Assembly: GCF_900258035.1 (NCBI RefSeq)
Contig: NZ_OGTP01000001.1
Coordinates: 682,001 to 746,000, forward strand
Reading direction: 5' to 3'
DNA from: Caballeronia novacaledonica
GTDB lineage: Bacteria; Pseudomonadota; Gammaproteobacteria; Burkholderiales; Burkholderiaceae
Length of the DNA stretch: 64,000 bases
Below the pieces are notes generated by a model that did not search any database, had not been told where the DNA came from, and saw nothing but the letters and a program-made list of their open reading frames with translations. Position 1 is the stretch's first letter; each line of letters begins with the position of its first letter. Position numbers and translations under genes: made by a program. This document shows positions 8,909 to 16,708 of the stretch, one piece after another.

Positions 8909-9646
8909 TTAGTTATGGACGCTGCCGCAGGCGAGCGGCATCTTGAGCGAACCGGCCGCGACCGGCACCGGATCCGCCGGCGCGGGCAGCGACGCGAGGT
9001 AAGCGGCGATCGCGGTGATGTCGCGGTCGTTCAGCAGCTTCGCGACCTGCGCCATGCAATCCGGCGCGACGGTCGAGCGCGTGCCGTAGCGCCACGCGCC
9101 GAGTTGCGCGCTGAGGTAGTCGGCATGCAGGCCGAGCAGGCCGGGAATCGCGGGCTCCATGCCCGTCATCGACGCGCCGTGGCAGCTCACGCAGGCAGGC
9201 ACGCGGCGCGATGCATCGCCCTTCGTGACGAGCGTCTTGCCGAGATCGAGCGTTTTCGCCTCGACCTTGACGGGCGCGGGCGGCGGGAACGGCGGGCGTT
9301 CGCCCGCGAAGTAATCGGCGATCTGCTTCAGGTACGCGTCGGGGAGATACGCGAGCAGGTAGTTCATCGGCGGATACTTGCGCCGGCCGTCGCGGAACGC
9401 GAGAAGCTGGTTGTACAGATAACCGGCGGGCTTGCCGGACAGGCGGGGGAAATAGTCGTTGTCGGTGCCCTCGCCGTGCGCGCCGTGACAGGCTGCGCAG
9501 CCCATCACGCGGGCCTGCATGGTATCGGGCGCGCGTTCGAGCGCCGCGCTCCCCGCGGGGCTTTCCTTCGGGGAATCCGCCGCGAACGCGCCGAAGCTGA
9601 AAAACGCGGACAAAAAGAAAGCGCAGAGCTTTGCCACGTTTCGCAC
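8909..9646 (-). CDS. Periplasmic di-heme cytochrome c4-like protein
   Basis: The 245-residue product has two CxxCH sites, CAACH and CVSCH, each followed by the c4-type pattern of a short helix and distal methionine (PPMNYLLAYL and the DCMAQVAKLLNDRD region). I chose the GTG at 9646 because it follows a GGGGG run and gives a clean signal peptide ending near FGAFA. An ATG at 9691 would add 15 polar residues in front. It is the first gene of the oxidase operon and ends 12 bases before the tri-heme cytochrome. C4 proteins commonly donate electrons to terminal oxidases. Confidence 0.88.
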   Translation of the reverse strand: MRNVAKLCAFFLSAFFSFGAFAADSPKESPAGSAALERAPDTMQARVMGCAACHGAHGEGTDNDYFPRLSGKPAGYLYNQLLAFRDGRRKYPPMNYLLAYLPDAYLKQIADYFAGERPPFPPPAPVKVEAKTLDLGKTLVTKGDASRRVPACVSCHGASMTGMEPAIPGLLGLHADYLSAQLGAWRYGTRSTVAPDCMAQVAKLLNDRDITAIAAYLASLPAPADPVPVAAGSLKMPLACGSVHN

Positions 9647-9970
9647 GTAACCCCCGTTGTCGATCTGCCGTGTTCGATTTGCCGGGCGCATGAGGCGCGC
9701 ATCCGACGCGGTTCTTCAGGGCGCTGCGATGTTCTTGGTGCCGACGGGTTCCGCTAGGCTTTTCTGATCTTAGAAGAGACCGCCCGTTTTTCCCAGTTTG
9801 GAGATTGTCTCAATCCACGATGTCGATACGCATGACACAACTCAACGTTTTTTGCGTTCGAACAATGAAACGCATTTTTTTGAGATACGCAATGAATTCG
9901 GTTTTTCCGGTTGCGGCGTGCTGAGAGCGGCTCCCAATGATCCGAGGAATTATTTCAAGACAAGCGCCAG
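9647..9970. other. Intergenic region upstream of the cytochrome oxidase operon
   Basis: This 324-base stretch separates the oxidase operon from the end of norR. Both flanking genes run on the minus strand, so it should hold the oxidase promoter and possibly the norR terminator. It is more AT-rich than its neighbours, with runs of T and A around 9845-9885. A short palindrome GAGA-TTG-TCTC lies at 9801-9811. I see no convincing FNR-type box, no strong -35/-10 pair and no gene. Confidence 0.5.
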
Positions 9971-11527
9971 TCACTTTAGACCGAGCCGCCTGGCGAGCCG
10001 ATTGAGATTCGCGCGATCCAGACCGAGCTCACGGGCCGCCGACGCCCAGTTCTGGTTGTGGCGCTTCAGCGCATCGAGGATGAGCGTGCGCTCGTAGCCC
10101 GTCACCGCGTCGCGGAAGTCGGTGCCCGGCGCGGGCAATGCCGATGCCTGCGGCGGCGGCGCGCTCGTCGCGGCGGCCGCGCCATCGCCGTTGAGCGTCA
10201 GATCGGCGGCGGTGAGCGTGAGAATGCGCGGACGCTCCCGATGCGCCGCGAGCGCCTTCAGCGCGCTGCGCCCGATCAGATGCTCCAGCTCGCGCACGTT
10301 GCCGGGCCAGCGATACGCAAGCAGCGCGGCCTGCGCGTCGGCGGAAAGACGCAGGCTCAGGAGGCCCAGACGCGAGCGGTTCTGTTCGAGGAAATAGCCC
10401 GCGAGCAGCAGGACGTCGCGTCCGCGTTCGCGCAACGGCGGCACCACGAGCGGATACACCGACAGCCGATGATAGAAATCCGCCCGAAAACGCCCTTCGC
10501 GCACTTCCTCGGCGAGATCGCGATTGGTGGCGGCGATGAGCCGCACATCGACCTTGTGTTCGTTGTCCGAGCCGATGCGCTGCAACTGCCCGTTCTGCAG
10601 CACGCGCAGCAGCTTCGCCTGAACCGGCAGCGGCAGTTCGCCGACTTCGTCGAGAAAGAGCGTGCCGCCGTCGGCGAGTTCGAACTTGCCGCGCCGGTCC
10701 GACGACGCCCCCGAGAACGCGCCGCGCACGTGCCCGAAGAGTTCGCTTTCGACGAGCGTATCCGGCAGCGCCGCGCAATTCAGGCTGATGAGCGGCTTGT
10801 CGGCGCGCGGCGACAGCGCGTGGATCTCGCTCGCAACGAGTTCCTTGCCGACACCCGTCTCGCCGGTGACGAGCACGGTCAGTTCGCTCGACGCGACGAT
10901 CGCGATTTCCTCCAGCAAGCGATGATGCGGCGCGCTGCTGCCGATCATTTCGCGCCGGCGCGGCCCGCTCGCCTGCCGATAAACCTCCGCGCGCTGACGT
11001 TCGGCCTCGCCGCGTCGCGCGAGCGTGTCGATGCGCTCGGCCACGCTCACGGTCGCCGCCGCGAGACTCAGGAACGCCTGCAGCGACGCCATGTCGATGT
11101 TGTCGAAGCGCGCCGGATCGAGCGCGTCGAGCGTCAGCAGCCCCCACGCGCGCCCGTTGATGATGAGCGGGCAGCCGAGGCAGTCGTGCACTTCGAGATG
11201 ACCGCTCACGCCCTTGACGAGACCGTCGTAGGGATCGGGCAGATCGGAGCTGGCGGCGAAACGCGTCGGCGACTCGTGCGCGAGGATGCGCGCGAATCGC
11301 GGATGCTCGCTGACGCGAAAGCGCCGCCCAAGCGTGTCGCCCGAGAGACCGTCAATGGCGAGCGGCACGAGCGTATCGCCGTCGAGCCGCAGGAGCGCGG
11401 TGGCGTCGCCCGGAAAAAGCGCGCGCAGCGTGTGCAGCAAACGGCGATAGCGCTCGGCCTCGGGCATCTCGCTCGACAGGTCCTCGATCAGCGGAACGAG
11501 AGCGTCGAGCAGCACGCGCGAAGTCAT
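9971..11527 (-). CDS. norR: Nitric oxide-responsive sigma-54 activator NorR
   Basis: The 518-residue protein has an N-terminal GAF domain (about 1-165), an AAA+ sigma-54 activation domain with Walker A GETGVGKE, and a C-terminal Fis-type HTH ending RLARRLGLK. The GAF part (DATALLRLDG, LAIDGL, GRRF, PDPYDGL) matches NorR of enteric bacteria, where a non-heme iron binds NO. The sigma-54 contact loop reads GAFSGA instead of GAFTGA, a conservative change. I prefer the ATG at 11527: it aligns with the start of known NorR and leaves two of the three putative NorR sites upstream of the gene. An in-frame ATG at 11572 has no ribosome site. It is divergent from hmp. Confidence 0.93.
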   Translation of the reverse strand: MTSRVLLDALVPLIEDLSSEMPEAERYRRLLHTLRALFPGDATALLRLDGDTLVPLAIDGLSGDTLGRRFRVSEHPRFARILAHESPTRFAASSDLPDPYDGLVKGVSGHLEVHDCLGCPLIINGRAWGLLTLDALDPARFDNIDMASLQAFLSLAAATVSVAERIDTLARRGEAERQRAEVYRQASGPRRREMIGSSAPHHRLLEEIAIVASSELTVLVTGETGVGKELVASEIHALSPRADKPLISLNCAALPDTLVESELFGHVRGAFSGASSDRRGKFELADGGTLFLDEVGELPLPVQAKLLRVLQNGQLQRIGSDNEHKVDVRLIAATNRDLAEEVREGRFRADFYHRLSVYPLVVPPLRERGRDVLLLAGYFLEQNRSRLGLLSLRLSADAQAALLAYRWPGNVRELEHLIGRSALKALAAHRERPRILTLTAADLTLNGDGAAAATSAPPPQASALPAPGTDFRDAVTGYERTLILDALKRHNQNWASAARELGLDRANLNRLARRLGLK

Positions 11528-11569
11528 TGCGACTACTTCGGCAGTCTTTTTGACTAGAGTCGAATCGAC
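11523..11569. promoter_or_regulatory. Three putative NorR enhancer sites (GTC-N5-GAC)
   Basis: Three sites share the pattern GTC-N5-GAC: GTCATTGCGAC at 11523-11533, GTCTTTTTGAC at 11544-11554 and GTCGAATCGAC at 11559-11569. All fit the GT-N7-AC core known for NorR binding, and triple sites are the known arrangement of NorR enhancers. They lie 43-89 bases upstream of a -24/-12 element facing hmp and overlap the start region of norR, so they could serve both activation of hmp and autoregulation. The assignment is by pattern only. Confidence 0.75.
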
Positions 11570-11611
11570 CATGAATTGAAATAAGCAATTGATTTATCGA
11601 CGATTCTACTC

Positions 11612-11627
11612 TGGCACGGTTCCTGTA
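11612..11627 (+). promoter_or_regulatory. Putative sigma-54 (-24/-12) promoter of hmp
   Basis: TGGCACGGTTCCTGTA matches the sigma-54 consensus well at -24 (TGGCAC) and partly at -12 (CTGT instead of TTGC), with GG and GT ten bases apart. It faces hmp, leaving a leader of about 60 bases. The three NorR-like sites lie upstream at a distance suited to an enhancer-binding activator. Confidence 0.65.
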
Positions 11628-11698
11628 TGAAGACTACCCGAAGATTTTCGACGCGGACGCGCCCCGCTTCCGCCTTTCATCACACGAGGAACCGAAGA

Positions 11699-12880
11699 AT
11701 GCTGTCAGCCGAACACCGTGCCATCGTCAAGGCAACCGTCCCCCTGCTGGAAAGCGGCGGCGAGGCGCTCACCACGCACTTCTACAACAAGATGCTCACC
11801 GAGTATCCCGAAGTGCGCCCGATGTTCAATCAGGCGCACCAGGCAAGCGGCGCACAGCAGCGCGCGCTCGCCAACGGCGTGCTGATGTATGCGCGGCATA
11901 TCGACGAACTGGAGAAGCTCGGCGGGCTCGTCGGCCAGATCATCAACAAGCACGTCGCGCTGAACATCCTGCCGGAGCATTATCCGATCGTCGGAAGCTG
12001 CCTGCTCGCGTCGATCCGCGAAGTGCTCGGCGAGGAGATCGCCACCGACGCCGTCATCGAAGCCTGGGCCGCCGCCTATGGCCAACTCGCCGATCTGCTG
12101 ATCGGGCTAGAGGAAGGCATGTACAGCGAGCGCGAAAACGCGCCGGGCGGATGGCGCGGCACGCGGCGTTTCGTCGTCGCCCGCAAGGAACAGGAAAGCG
12201 ACGAGATCACGTCGTTCTATCTCGTGCCGGAAGATGGCGGCGCGCTGCTCGACTTCCATCCGGGCCAGTACATCGGCCTGCGCGTGACGATCGACGGCGA
12301 CGAACTGCGCCGCAACTATTCGCTTTCCGCGGCGCCGAACGGACGCGAATATCGCATCAGCGTGAAGCGCGAGGCGAACGGCAAGGTGTCGAACTTCCTG
12401 CATGAGAACGTGCGCGAAAGCGACGTGCTCGATCTCTTTCCGCCTTCCGGCGACTTCAGGCTCGAACACAGCGAGAAGCCGCTCGTGCTGATCAGCGGCG
12501 GTGTCGGCATCACGCCGACGCTCGCGATGCTGCAAGCCGCGCTCCAGACGAAGCGCCCGATCCACTTCATTCACTCGGCGCGGCACGGCGGCGTGCACGC
12601 GTTCCGTGCGGTCATCGAGGAACTGGCGGCCCGTCATCCGCAGCTCAAGCGCTTCTATTGCTACGAGCACCCGCGCGACGGCGATCATGAAGCGCATGGC
12701 ATCGGTTTCGTCGACGAAAAGCTGCTCGACACGTGGCTGCCCAGGAACCGCGATGTCGACGCGTATTTCCTCGGCCCGAAGGCGTTCATGAAGGCGGTGA
12801 AAAAGCATCTGAAGGCGCTCGGCGTGCCCGAGGCGCAGAGCCGTTACGAGTTCTTCGGCCCGGCCGCGGCGCTCGACTGA
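11699..12880 (+). CDS. hmp: Flavohemoprotein, nitric oxide dioxygenase
   Basis: The 393-residue protein has a globin domain (about 1-138), a ferredoxin-reductase FAD domain (about 150-260) with the RRNYSLS-type FAD motif, and an NAD domain with SGGVGITPTLAML. The proximal heme histidine is His85 in INKHVAL, and the distal Tyr29/Gln53 positions are present. Hmp converts NO and oxygen to nitrate using NAD(P)H in the cytoplasm. The ATG at 11699 has GAGGAA upstream; the open frame before it is not protein-like. Divergent norR and the sites between them indicate NO control. A terminator follows at 12908. Confidence 0.97.
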   Translation: MLSAEHRAIVKATVPLLESGGEALTTHFYNKMLTEYPEVRPMFNQAHQASGAQQRALANGVLMYARHIDELEKLGGLVGQIINKHVALNILPEHYPIVGSCLLASIREVLGEEIATDAVIEAWAAAYGQLADLLIGLEEGMYSERENAPGGWRGTRRFVVARKEQESDEITSFYLVPEDGGALLDFHPGQYIGLRVTIDGDELRRNYSLSAAPNGREYRISVKREANGKVSNFLHENVRESDVLDLFPPSGDFRLEHSEKPLVLISGGVGITPTLAMLQAALQTKRPIHFIHSARHGGVHAFRAVIEELAARHPQLKRFYCYEHPRDGDHEAHGIGFVDEKLLDTWLPRNRDVDAYFLGPKAFMKAVKKHLKALGVPEAQSRYEFFGPAAALD

Positions 12881-12907
12881 TTCCGCGTCCGAGATTGTCT
12901 TCTTCGA

Positions 12908-12935
12908 CCCGCGGCGCGTTCGCCCGCGGGTTTTT
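12908..12935 (+). terminator. Rho-independent terminator after hmp
   Basis: A 7-base-pair GC stem (CCCGCGG / CCGCGGG, 12908-12914 and 12924-12930) is followed by five T residues. It ends the hmp transcript, so the next four-gene operon needs its own promoter in 12936-13083. Confidence 0.85.
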
Positions 12936-13083
12936 GGCGCGCACCGGAGCAGCGGAAAGCGATTTTAGTGGTCACCTGAAATTCCATAAAACCGGTCATT
13001 CAAAAACGCCACTACGAAGCCTAATCTTCTCTTGTCGCGCCGCTGTGGCGCACGCTCCAAACCCAAGCAAAGAGGATACGACC

Positions 13084-13521
13084 ATGGAACCCCGTCTCGA
13101 CTTTTACAAGGCCAGCCCCGCCGCGATCAAGGCGCTCGTCGGCGTGGAGGAGCGTATCGCCAAGTCGGCGCTCGAAAAATCGCTGACCGAACTGGTGCGT
13201 CTGCGCGCATCGCAGATCAACGGCTGCGCGTTCTGCGTCGATATGCACACGACCGATGCGCGCAAAGGCGGCGAAACGGACCGGCGTCTGGCGACGGTCG
13301 TCGTGTGGCGCGAAACGCCGTTCTTCACCGACCGCGAACGCGCCGCGCTCGCCTGGACCGAAGCGCTGACGCTGGTGTCGCACGATCACGTGCCCGACAG
13401 CGTGTGGGAAGCCGTGAAGCCGCACTTCAGCGACGAGGAAATCGTCGACCTGACGCTGCTGATTTGCGCGATCAATAGCTGGAACCGCTTCGCGATCGCG
13501 TTCCGCAAGACGCCCGCGTGA
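13084..13521 (+). CDS. Carboxymuconolactone decarboxylase family protein (AhpD-like)
   Basis: The 145-residue all-helical protein belongs to the AhpD/CMD fold, with a redox-type CAFC pair followed by the histidine two residues later in CAFCVDMHT. The block LTELVRLRASQINGC is also typical. Such proteins act as thiol-based alkylhydroperoxidase-like enzymes rather than as true decarboxylases when the CxxC is present. The ATG at 13084 follows AGAGGA. It opens an operon with the cupin gene (10 bases on), tehA and nnrS, consistent with a stress role. Substrate unknown. Confidence 0.9.
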   Translation: MEPRLDFYKASPAAIKALVGVEERIAKSALEKSLTELVRLRASQINGCAFCVDMHTTDARKGGETDRRLATVVVWRETPFFTDRERAALAWTEALTLVSHDHVPDSVWEAVKPHFSDEEIVDLTLLICAINSWNRFAIAFRKTPA

Positions 13522-13531
13522 GGACATCGAC

Positions 13532-13942
13532 ATGAGCATGCGCAAGTCTCTCGTGCTGGCCGCCGCGCTGATGATCGGCGCGGCGCATGCCGGCGCACAC
13601 GACACGAAGGGCGAGGAGGTCGTCGCGCCGGTGATGAAGCAGGCCATTCCCGAGGCCGCCGGCAAGAACGTGCTGATGGCGACCGTCTCGTACAAGCCGG
13701 GACAGGCGTCGGAAGCGCACATGCATCCGGGGTCGATCTTCGCTTACGTGCTCGAAGGCCACGTGACGTCGCAGCTCGAAGGCTCGGCCGCGAAGACGTA
13801 TGGCCCCGGCGAATCGTGGTACGAGCCGCCGGGCGCGCATCACATCGTGTCGAAGAATGCGAGCGCGACGAAACCCGCGAAGCTGCTCGTGTTCGCGATC
13901 GTCGGCGAAAACGATCCGGTCAAGCAGCCGATTCCGCACTGA
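13532..13942 (+). CDS. Secreted cupin domain protein
   Basis: The 136-residue protein has a signal peptide (cleavage near AHAGAH, residue 22) and a small single-domain cupin. The first metal motif is seen as EAHMHPGSIFAYVLEG and the second as GPGESWYEPPGAHHIVS. The histidines and glutamate suggest a periplasmic metal-binding sensor or enzyme. It lies 10 bases after the AhpD-like gene and 16 bases before tehA, so it is co-transcribed. AhpD-like plus cupin pairs are frequent in proteobacterial stress operons, but the reaction is not known from sequence. Confidence 0.88.
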   Translation: MSMRKSLVLAAALMIGAAHAGAHDTKGEEVVAPVMKQAIPEAAGKNVLMATVSYKPGQASEAHMHPGSIFAYVLEGHVTSQLEGSAAKTYGPGESWYEPPGAHHIVSKNASATKPAKLLVFAIVGENDPVKQPIPH

Positions 13943-13958
13943 CCGAGGCGATGACATC

Positions 13959-14903
13959 GTGAACCGCTCCCGCGTCCCCGCTTCGCTTTTCAGCATCGTG
14001 CCCGGTCTGTCCGGGCTCGGGCAATCGTGGCGTGTCGCGGTGAGGCTGTGGCACGCGCCGGCGCTCGCGGGCGAAGCGGTGCTCGCTGCCGCGACGCTCG
14101 TCTGGGGCGCGCTCGTGCTCGCGTACGGCGCGCATGCGTTGCGCGATCCGGCGCGCGTCGCCGATGAATTCGCGCATCCGGTCGGCGGCGCGACGCCCGC
14201 GCTCATCGGCATTTCGACGTTCCTCGTCGCGCAGGCGGTGCTGCCGTATTCGCGCGCGCTCGCGTGGCTGCTGACGATCGCGGGCATCGCGTGGCATCTC
14301 GCGTTCGCCGTGTGGCACACGGGCCGGTTGTGGCAAGGCGGCCGCGATATCGCCGATACCGCGCCGACGATCTATCTGCCGACGGTCGCCGGCAACTTCA
14401 CCGGCGCGGCGGCGCTCGGCGCACTCGGCGCCGCCGACTGGGCGTGGCTGCTGCTCGGCGCGGGCGTCTTCTCGTGGCTCGCGCTCGAGCCGCTCGTGAT
14501 CCGCAGGCTGTGGCATCGCGAGCCGATGCCTGTCGCAGAGCGCTCGCTCGTCGGCATTCAGTTCGCGCCGCCGTTCGTGTGCGCGGCGGCAATGCTCGCC
14601 GTCGCGCCGGATTCGACGGATCGCTGGCTCGTCATGCTGCTCGGCTACGGCCTCTTTCAGTTGCTCGTCGGCTTGCGGCTGAAATCGTGGCTCGGCGCGC
14701 AGCCGTTCGCGTATTCGTGGTGGGCGTACAGCTTCGGCGTGGCTTCGGGGACGCTTGCGTGCGCGAAGCTCGCACTTGCAGGCGTGAGCGTCGCGCATGC
14801 GCTCGCATTGCCGATGTTCGTCGGCGCGAATCTTTTCATCGGTTATTTGTGCGTGCGCTCGCTCGCGTGCCTCGCGCTCGCGCGCACGACCGCTTCATCT
14901 TGA
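13959..14903 (+). CDS. tehA: TehA family (SLAC1-like) membrane channel
   Basis: The 314-residue polytopic protein matches TehA throughout: the N-terminal VPASLFSIVPGLSGLGQSWR, the central YLPTVAGNF, the LLGAGVFSWLALEP block and the pore helix region FQLLVGLRLKSW. Ten transmembrane helices are expected. TehA/SLAC1 proteins are anion channels, and tellurite resistance is a secondary effect. Start is GTG at 13959 with GAGG about ten bases upstream; the nearby ATG at 13951 stops after three codons. It lies between the cupin gene and nnrS (7-base gap). Confidence 0.9.
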   Translation: MNRSRVPASLFSIVPGLSGLGQSWRVAVRLWHAPALAGEAVLAAATLVWGALVLAYGAHALRDPARVADEFAHPVGGATPALIGISTFLVAQAVLPYSRALAWLLTIAGIAWHLAFAVWHTGRLWQGGRDIADTAPTIYLPTVAGNFTGAAALGALGAADWAWLLLGAGVFSWLALEPLVIRRLWHREPMPVAERSLVGIQFAPPFVCAAAMLAVAPDSTDRWLVMLLGYGLFQLLVGLRLKSWLGAQPFAYSWWAYSFGVASGTLACAKLALAGVSVAHALALPMFVGANLFIGYLCVRSLACLALARTTASS

Positions 14904-14910
14904 GGACGTC

Positions 14911-16140
14911 ATGAAGATCGCGGAACCCAATACCGTTTTCGTCGCGGCGCCGCAGAGGCGCGATCCGAAGCATCGGCGGCGCGTCGCGCTGCTCGATCTC
15001 GGCTTCCGGCCGTTCTATCTGTGCGGCGCGGCGTTCGGCGCACTCGCGTTGACGATCTGGCTGCTCGTGCTGTCGGGCGTGCCGCTTTCGGGCGATTATC
15101 TGCTGCGTGCGGATCCGATCGGCTGGCACGCGCACGAAATGGTGTTCGGCTTCGCGGCGGCGATCATCGTCGGCTTTCTGCTGACCGCCGTGCGCGCGTG
15201 GACCGGCCGCGACACGGCCAAGGGCGCGATGCTCGCCGCGCTCGCGCTGCTGTGGCTCGCCGCGCGAGTGCTCGTATGGAGCGGCCCCGCGCTGCCGGCC
15301 GCGATCGTCGATAGCGCGTTTCTGCCCGTCGCGGCGCTTTTGCTGCTGCGCGTGCTCGTGAACGCGGGCAACCGGCGCAATTATTTTCTTGCCGCCGTGC
15401 TGCTCGCGTTCGGCGCGCTGAACGCGGCGTTTCATGCCTTTGCGATCGACGCCCGCGCCGATCTCTCGATGCGCGCCGTGTATGCCTCGGCGGGCATCGT
15501 CGTGTTGCTCGTCAGCGTGATCGGCGGACGCGTCATCCCGATGTTCACCGCCAACGCGATTCCCGGCTTCGTCGCGCGGCGCTGGCGCATCGTCGAGTCG
15601 ACGGTCGCGCTCGTCACGCTCGCGGCGTTCTTCGCGGATGCCTTCGCGCTCGATGGCGCGGTCGTCGCCCCGCTCGCCTTGCTGGCCTGCGGCGTGCATG
15701 TCGCGCGGATGATCGGCTGGCGCTCGTACGCGGTGCGCGGACGGCCGATTCTCTCGATCCTGCATGTCGCCTACGCGTGGCTGCCGCTCGGCTTCGCGCT
15801 GCTCGCGTTGTCCGCACTCGGATGGACGCGCGTGCCCCATAGCCTCGCGATGCACGCGTTCGCAGCCGGCGCTATCGGCGGCGCGATCATCGCGATGATC
15901 ACCCGCACCGCGCGCGGACATACGGGACGGCCGCTCGTCGCGGACAAGCGCGACATCGCGTGCTATGCGCTCGTGATCGCGGCGGGCGCGCTGCGCGTGT
16001 TCGGGCCGCTCGCCGCGCCCGCTTGGCACTCGACGTGGATCGATGCCGCGGGCATCTGCTGGGTGCTCGCGTTCGGGCTGTACGTCGCGGCTTATGCGGT
16101 GCCGCTCTGGAAGCCGCGTGCGGATGGCAAGCCGGACTGA
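14911..16140 (+). CDS. nnrS: NnrS family heme-copper membrane protein
   Basis: The 409-residue protein has about twelve hydrophobic segments and the NnrS signature: LLDLGFRPFYLCGAAFGAL at the start, DPIGWHAHEMVFGFAAAII, the FTANAIPGF region and the late HAFAAGAIGG and MITRTARGHTGRPL blocks. NnrS is linked to NO tolerance and protects against NO-damaged iron complexes. The ATG at 14911 has GAGGA about five bases upstream. It is the last gene of the AhpD-cupin-tehA-nnrS operon and matches the NO theme of the neighbouring norR-hmp. Confidence 0.95.
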   Translation: MKIAEPNTVFVAAPQRRDPKHRRRVALLDLGFRPFYLCGAAFGALALTIWLLVLSGVPLSGDYLLRADPIGWHAHEMVFGFAAAIIVGFLLTAVRAWTGRDTAKGAMLAALALLWLAARVLVWSGPALPAAIVDSAFLPVAALLLLRVLVNAGNRRNYFLAAVLLAFGALNAAFHAFAIDARADLSMRAVYASAGIVVLLVSVIGGRVIPMFTANAIPGFVARRWRIVESTVALVTLAAFFADAFALDGAVVAPLALLACGVHVARMIGWRSYAVRGRPILSILHVAYAWLPLGFALLALSALGWTRVPHSLAMHAFAAGAIGGAIIAMITRTARGHTGRPLVADKRDIACYALVIAAGALRVFGPLAAPAWHSTWIDAAGICWVLAFGLYVAAYAVPLWKPRADGKPD

Positions 16141-16391
16141 ACCGGCGACATCTTTCGATTCCGATGTCACCACGAAGCCCCTTCGTATTCTCGGAGCGGC
16201 GACGCTCGTCTCACGCTTTCCGGCTGCGGCGGATTCGCTTTCCCTCCGCAGGCGGGGCTCGCTTCGTCTATCTCCCGAATAAGCGCGCGTTCCCCGCGCG
16301 AGCCGGGTTTGCGGGCGCATCCTTCGCGACGACACTACGTTCATTGGGCAACCGTCGGCGATAGCTGAAGCCGACATCGACTGGAGACAGC

Positions 16392-16490
16392 ATGAACGCT
16401 CACGGACGCGCAGGTCTCGCGTATTGCGCCGCGCTTCGCGGTGTGTCGAATCCGCGACGTCATCTGCTTTCATTTCGCGCGTCGCCCTAG
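16392..16490 (+). CDS. Possible 32-residue small protein
   Basis: An ATG is preceded by CTGGAGACAGC, an ideal ribosome site and spacing, and opens 32 codons that end in TAG. The product is arginine-rich with no membrane segment or known motif. It could be a leader peptide, a real small protein or chance. Only the ribosome site argues for it. Confidence 0.25.
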   Translation: MNAHGRAGLAYCAALRGVSNPRRHLLSFRASP

Positions 16491-16661
16491 TCCGCGACGG
16501 CGTTGAACGCCCGTCCTGCAGCCGCAGGATCGCTCGAATCACGGGGATAAGGGAGCGAGGAGACCACCTGCCGGCGGCAAGACAAAACGCGCATCCGCAA
16601 CGCGGCCCGAGCCGCGTCACTAGTCGCAACGGCGGAAAGCGCGAGCTCGATAACTAGAAAC

Positions 16662-16682
16662 GGGCGACACGCCGGGTCGCCC
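16662..16682 (-). terminator. Terminator of the MFS transporter gene
   Basis: Half-sites GGGCGAC and GTCGCCC form a 7-base-pair stem; on the minus strand it is followed by GTTTCT. It lies 27 bases beyond the stop codon of the MFS gene. Confidence 0.65.
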
Positions 16683-16708
16683 GCCCAGCCGACATTACGC
16701 CTTACCCA

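Larger units (their letters stand above)
16141..16708. other. Gene-poor intergenic region
   Basis: About 570 bases lie between nnrS and the convergent MFS gene. No reading frame of normal length resembles a protein family. A 32-codon frame with a good ribosome site lies at 16392-16490 and a minus-strand terminator at 16662-16682. A stem GACATC/GATGTC just after nnrS could help end that transcript. The rest has unremarkable GC-rich sequence. Confidence 0.5.

Noticed and set aside
7553..9757. 734-codon plus-strand frame across the oxidase cytochromes
   Set aside because: It is antisense to three genes with clear heme motifs and reads as low-complexity Arg/Val/Ala sequence.
9801..9811. Short palindrome GAGATTGTCTC upstream of the oxidase operon as an operator
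   Set aside because: At 11 bases it is too short to trust, and a similar stretch occurs just after hmp where no promoter is expected.
14836..16629. 597-codon minus-strand frame over nnrS
   Set aside because: The product is Arg/Glu-rich without domains; nnrS on the other strand is convincing.
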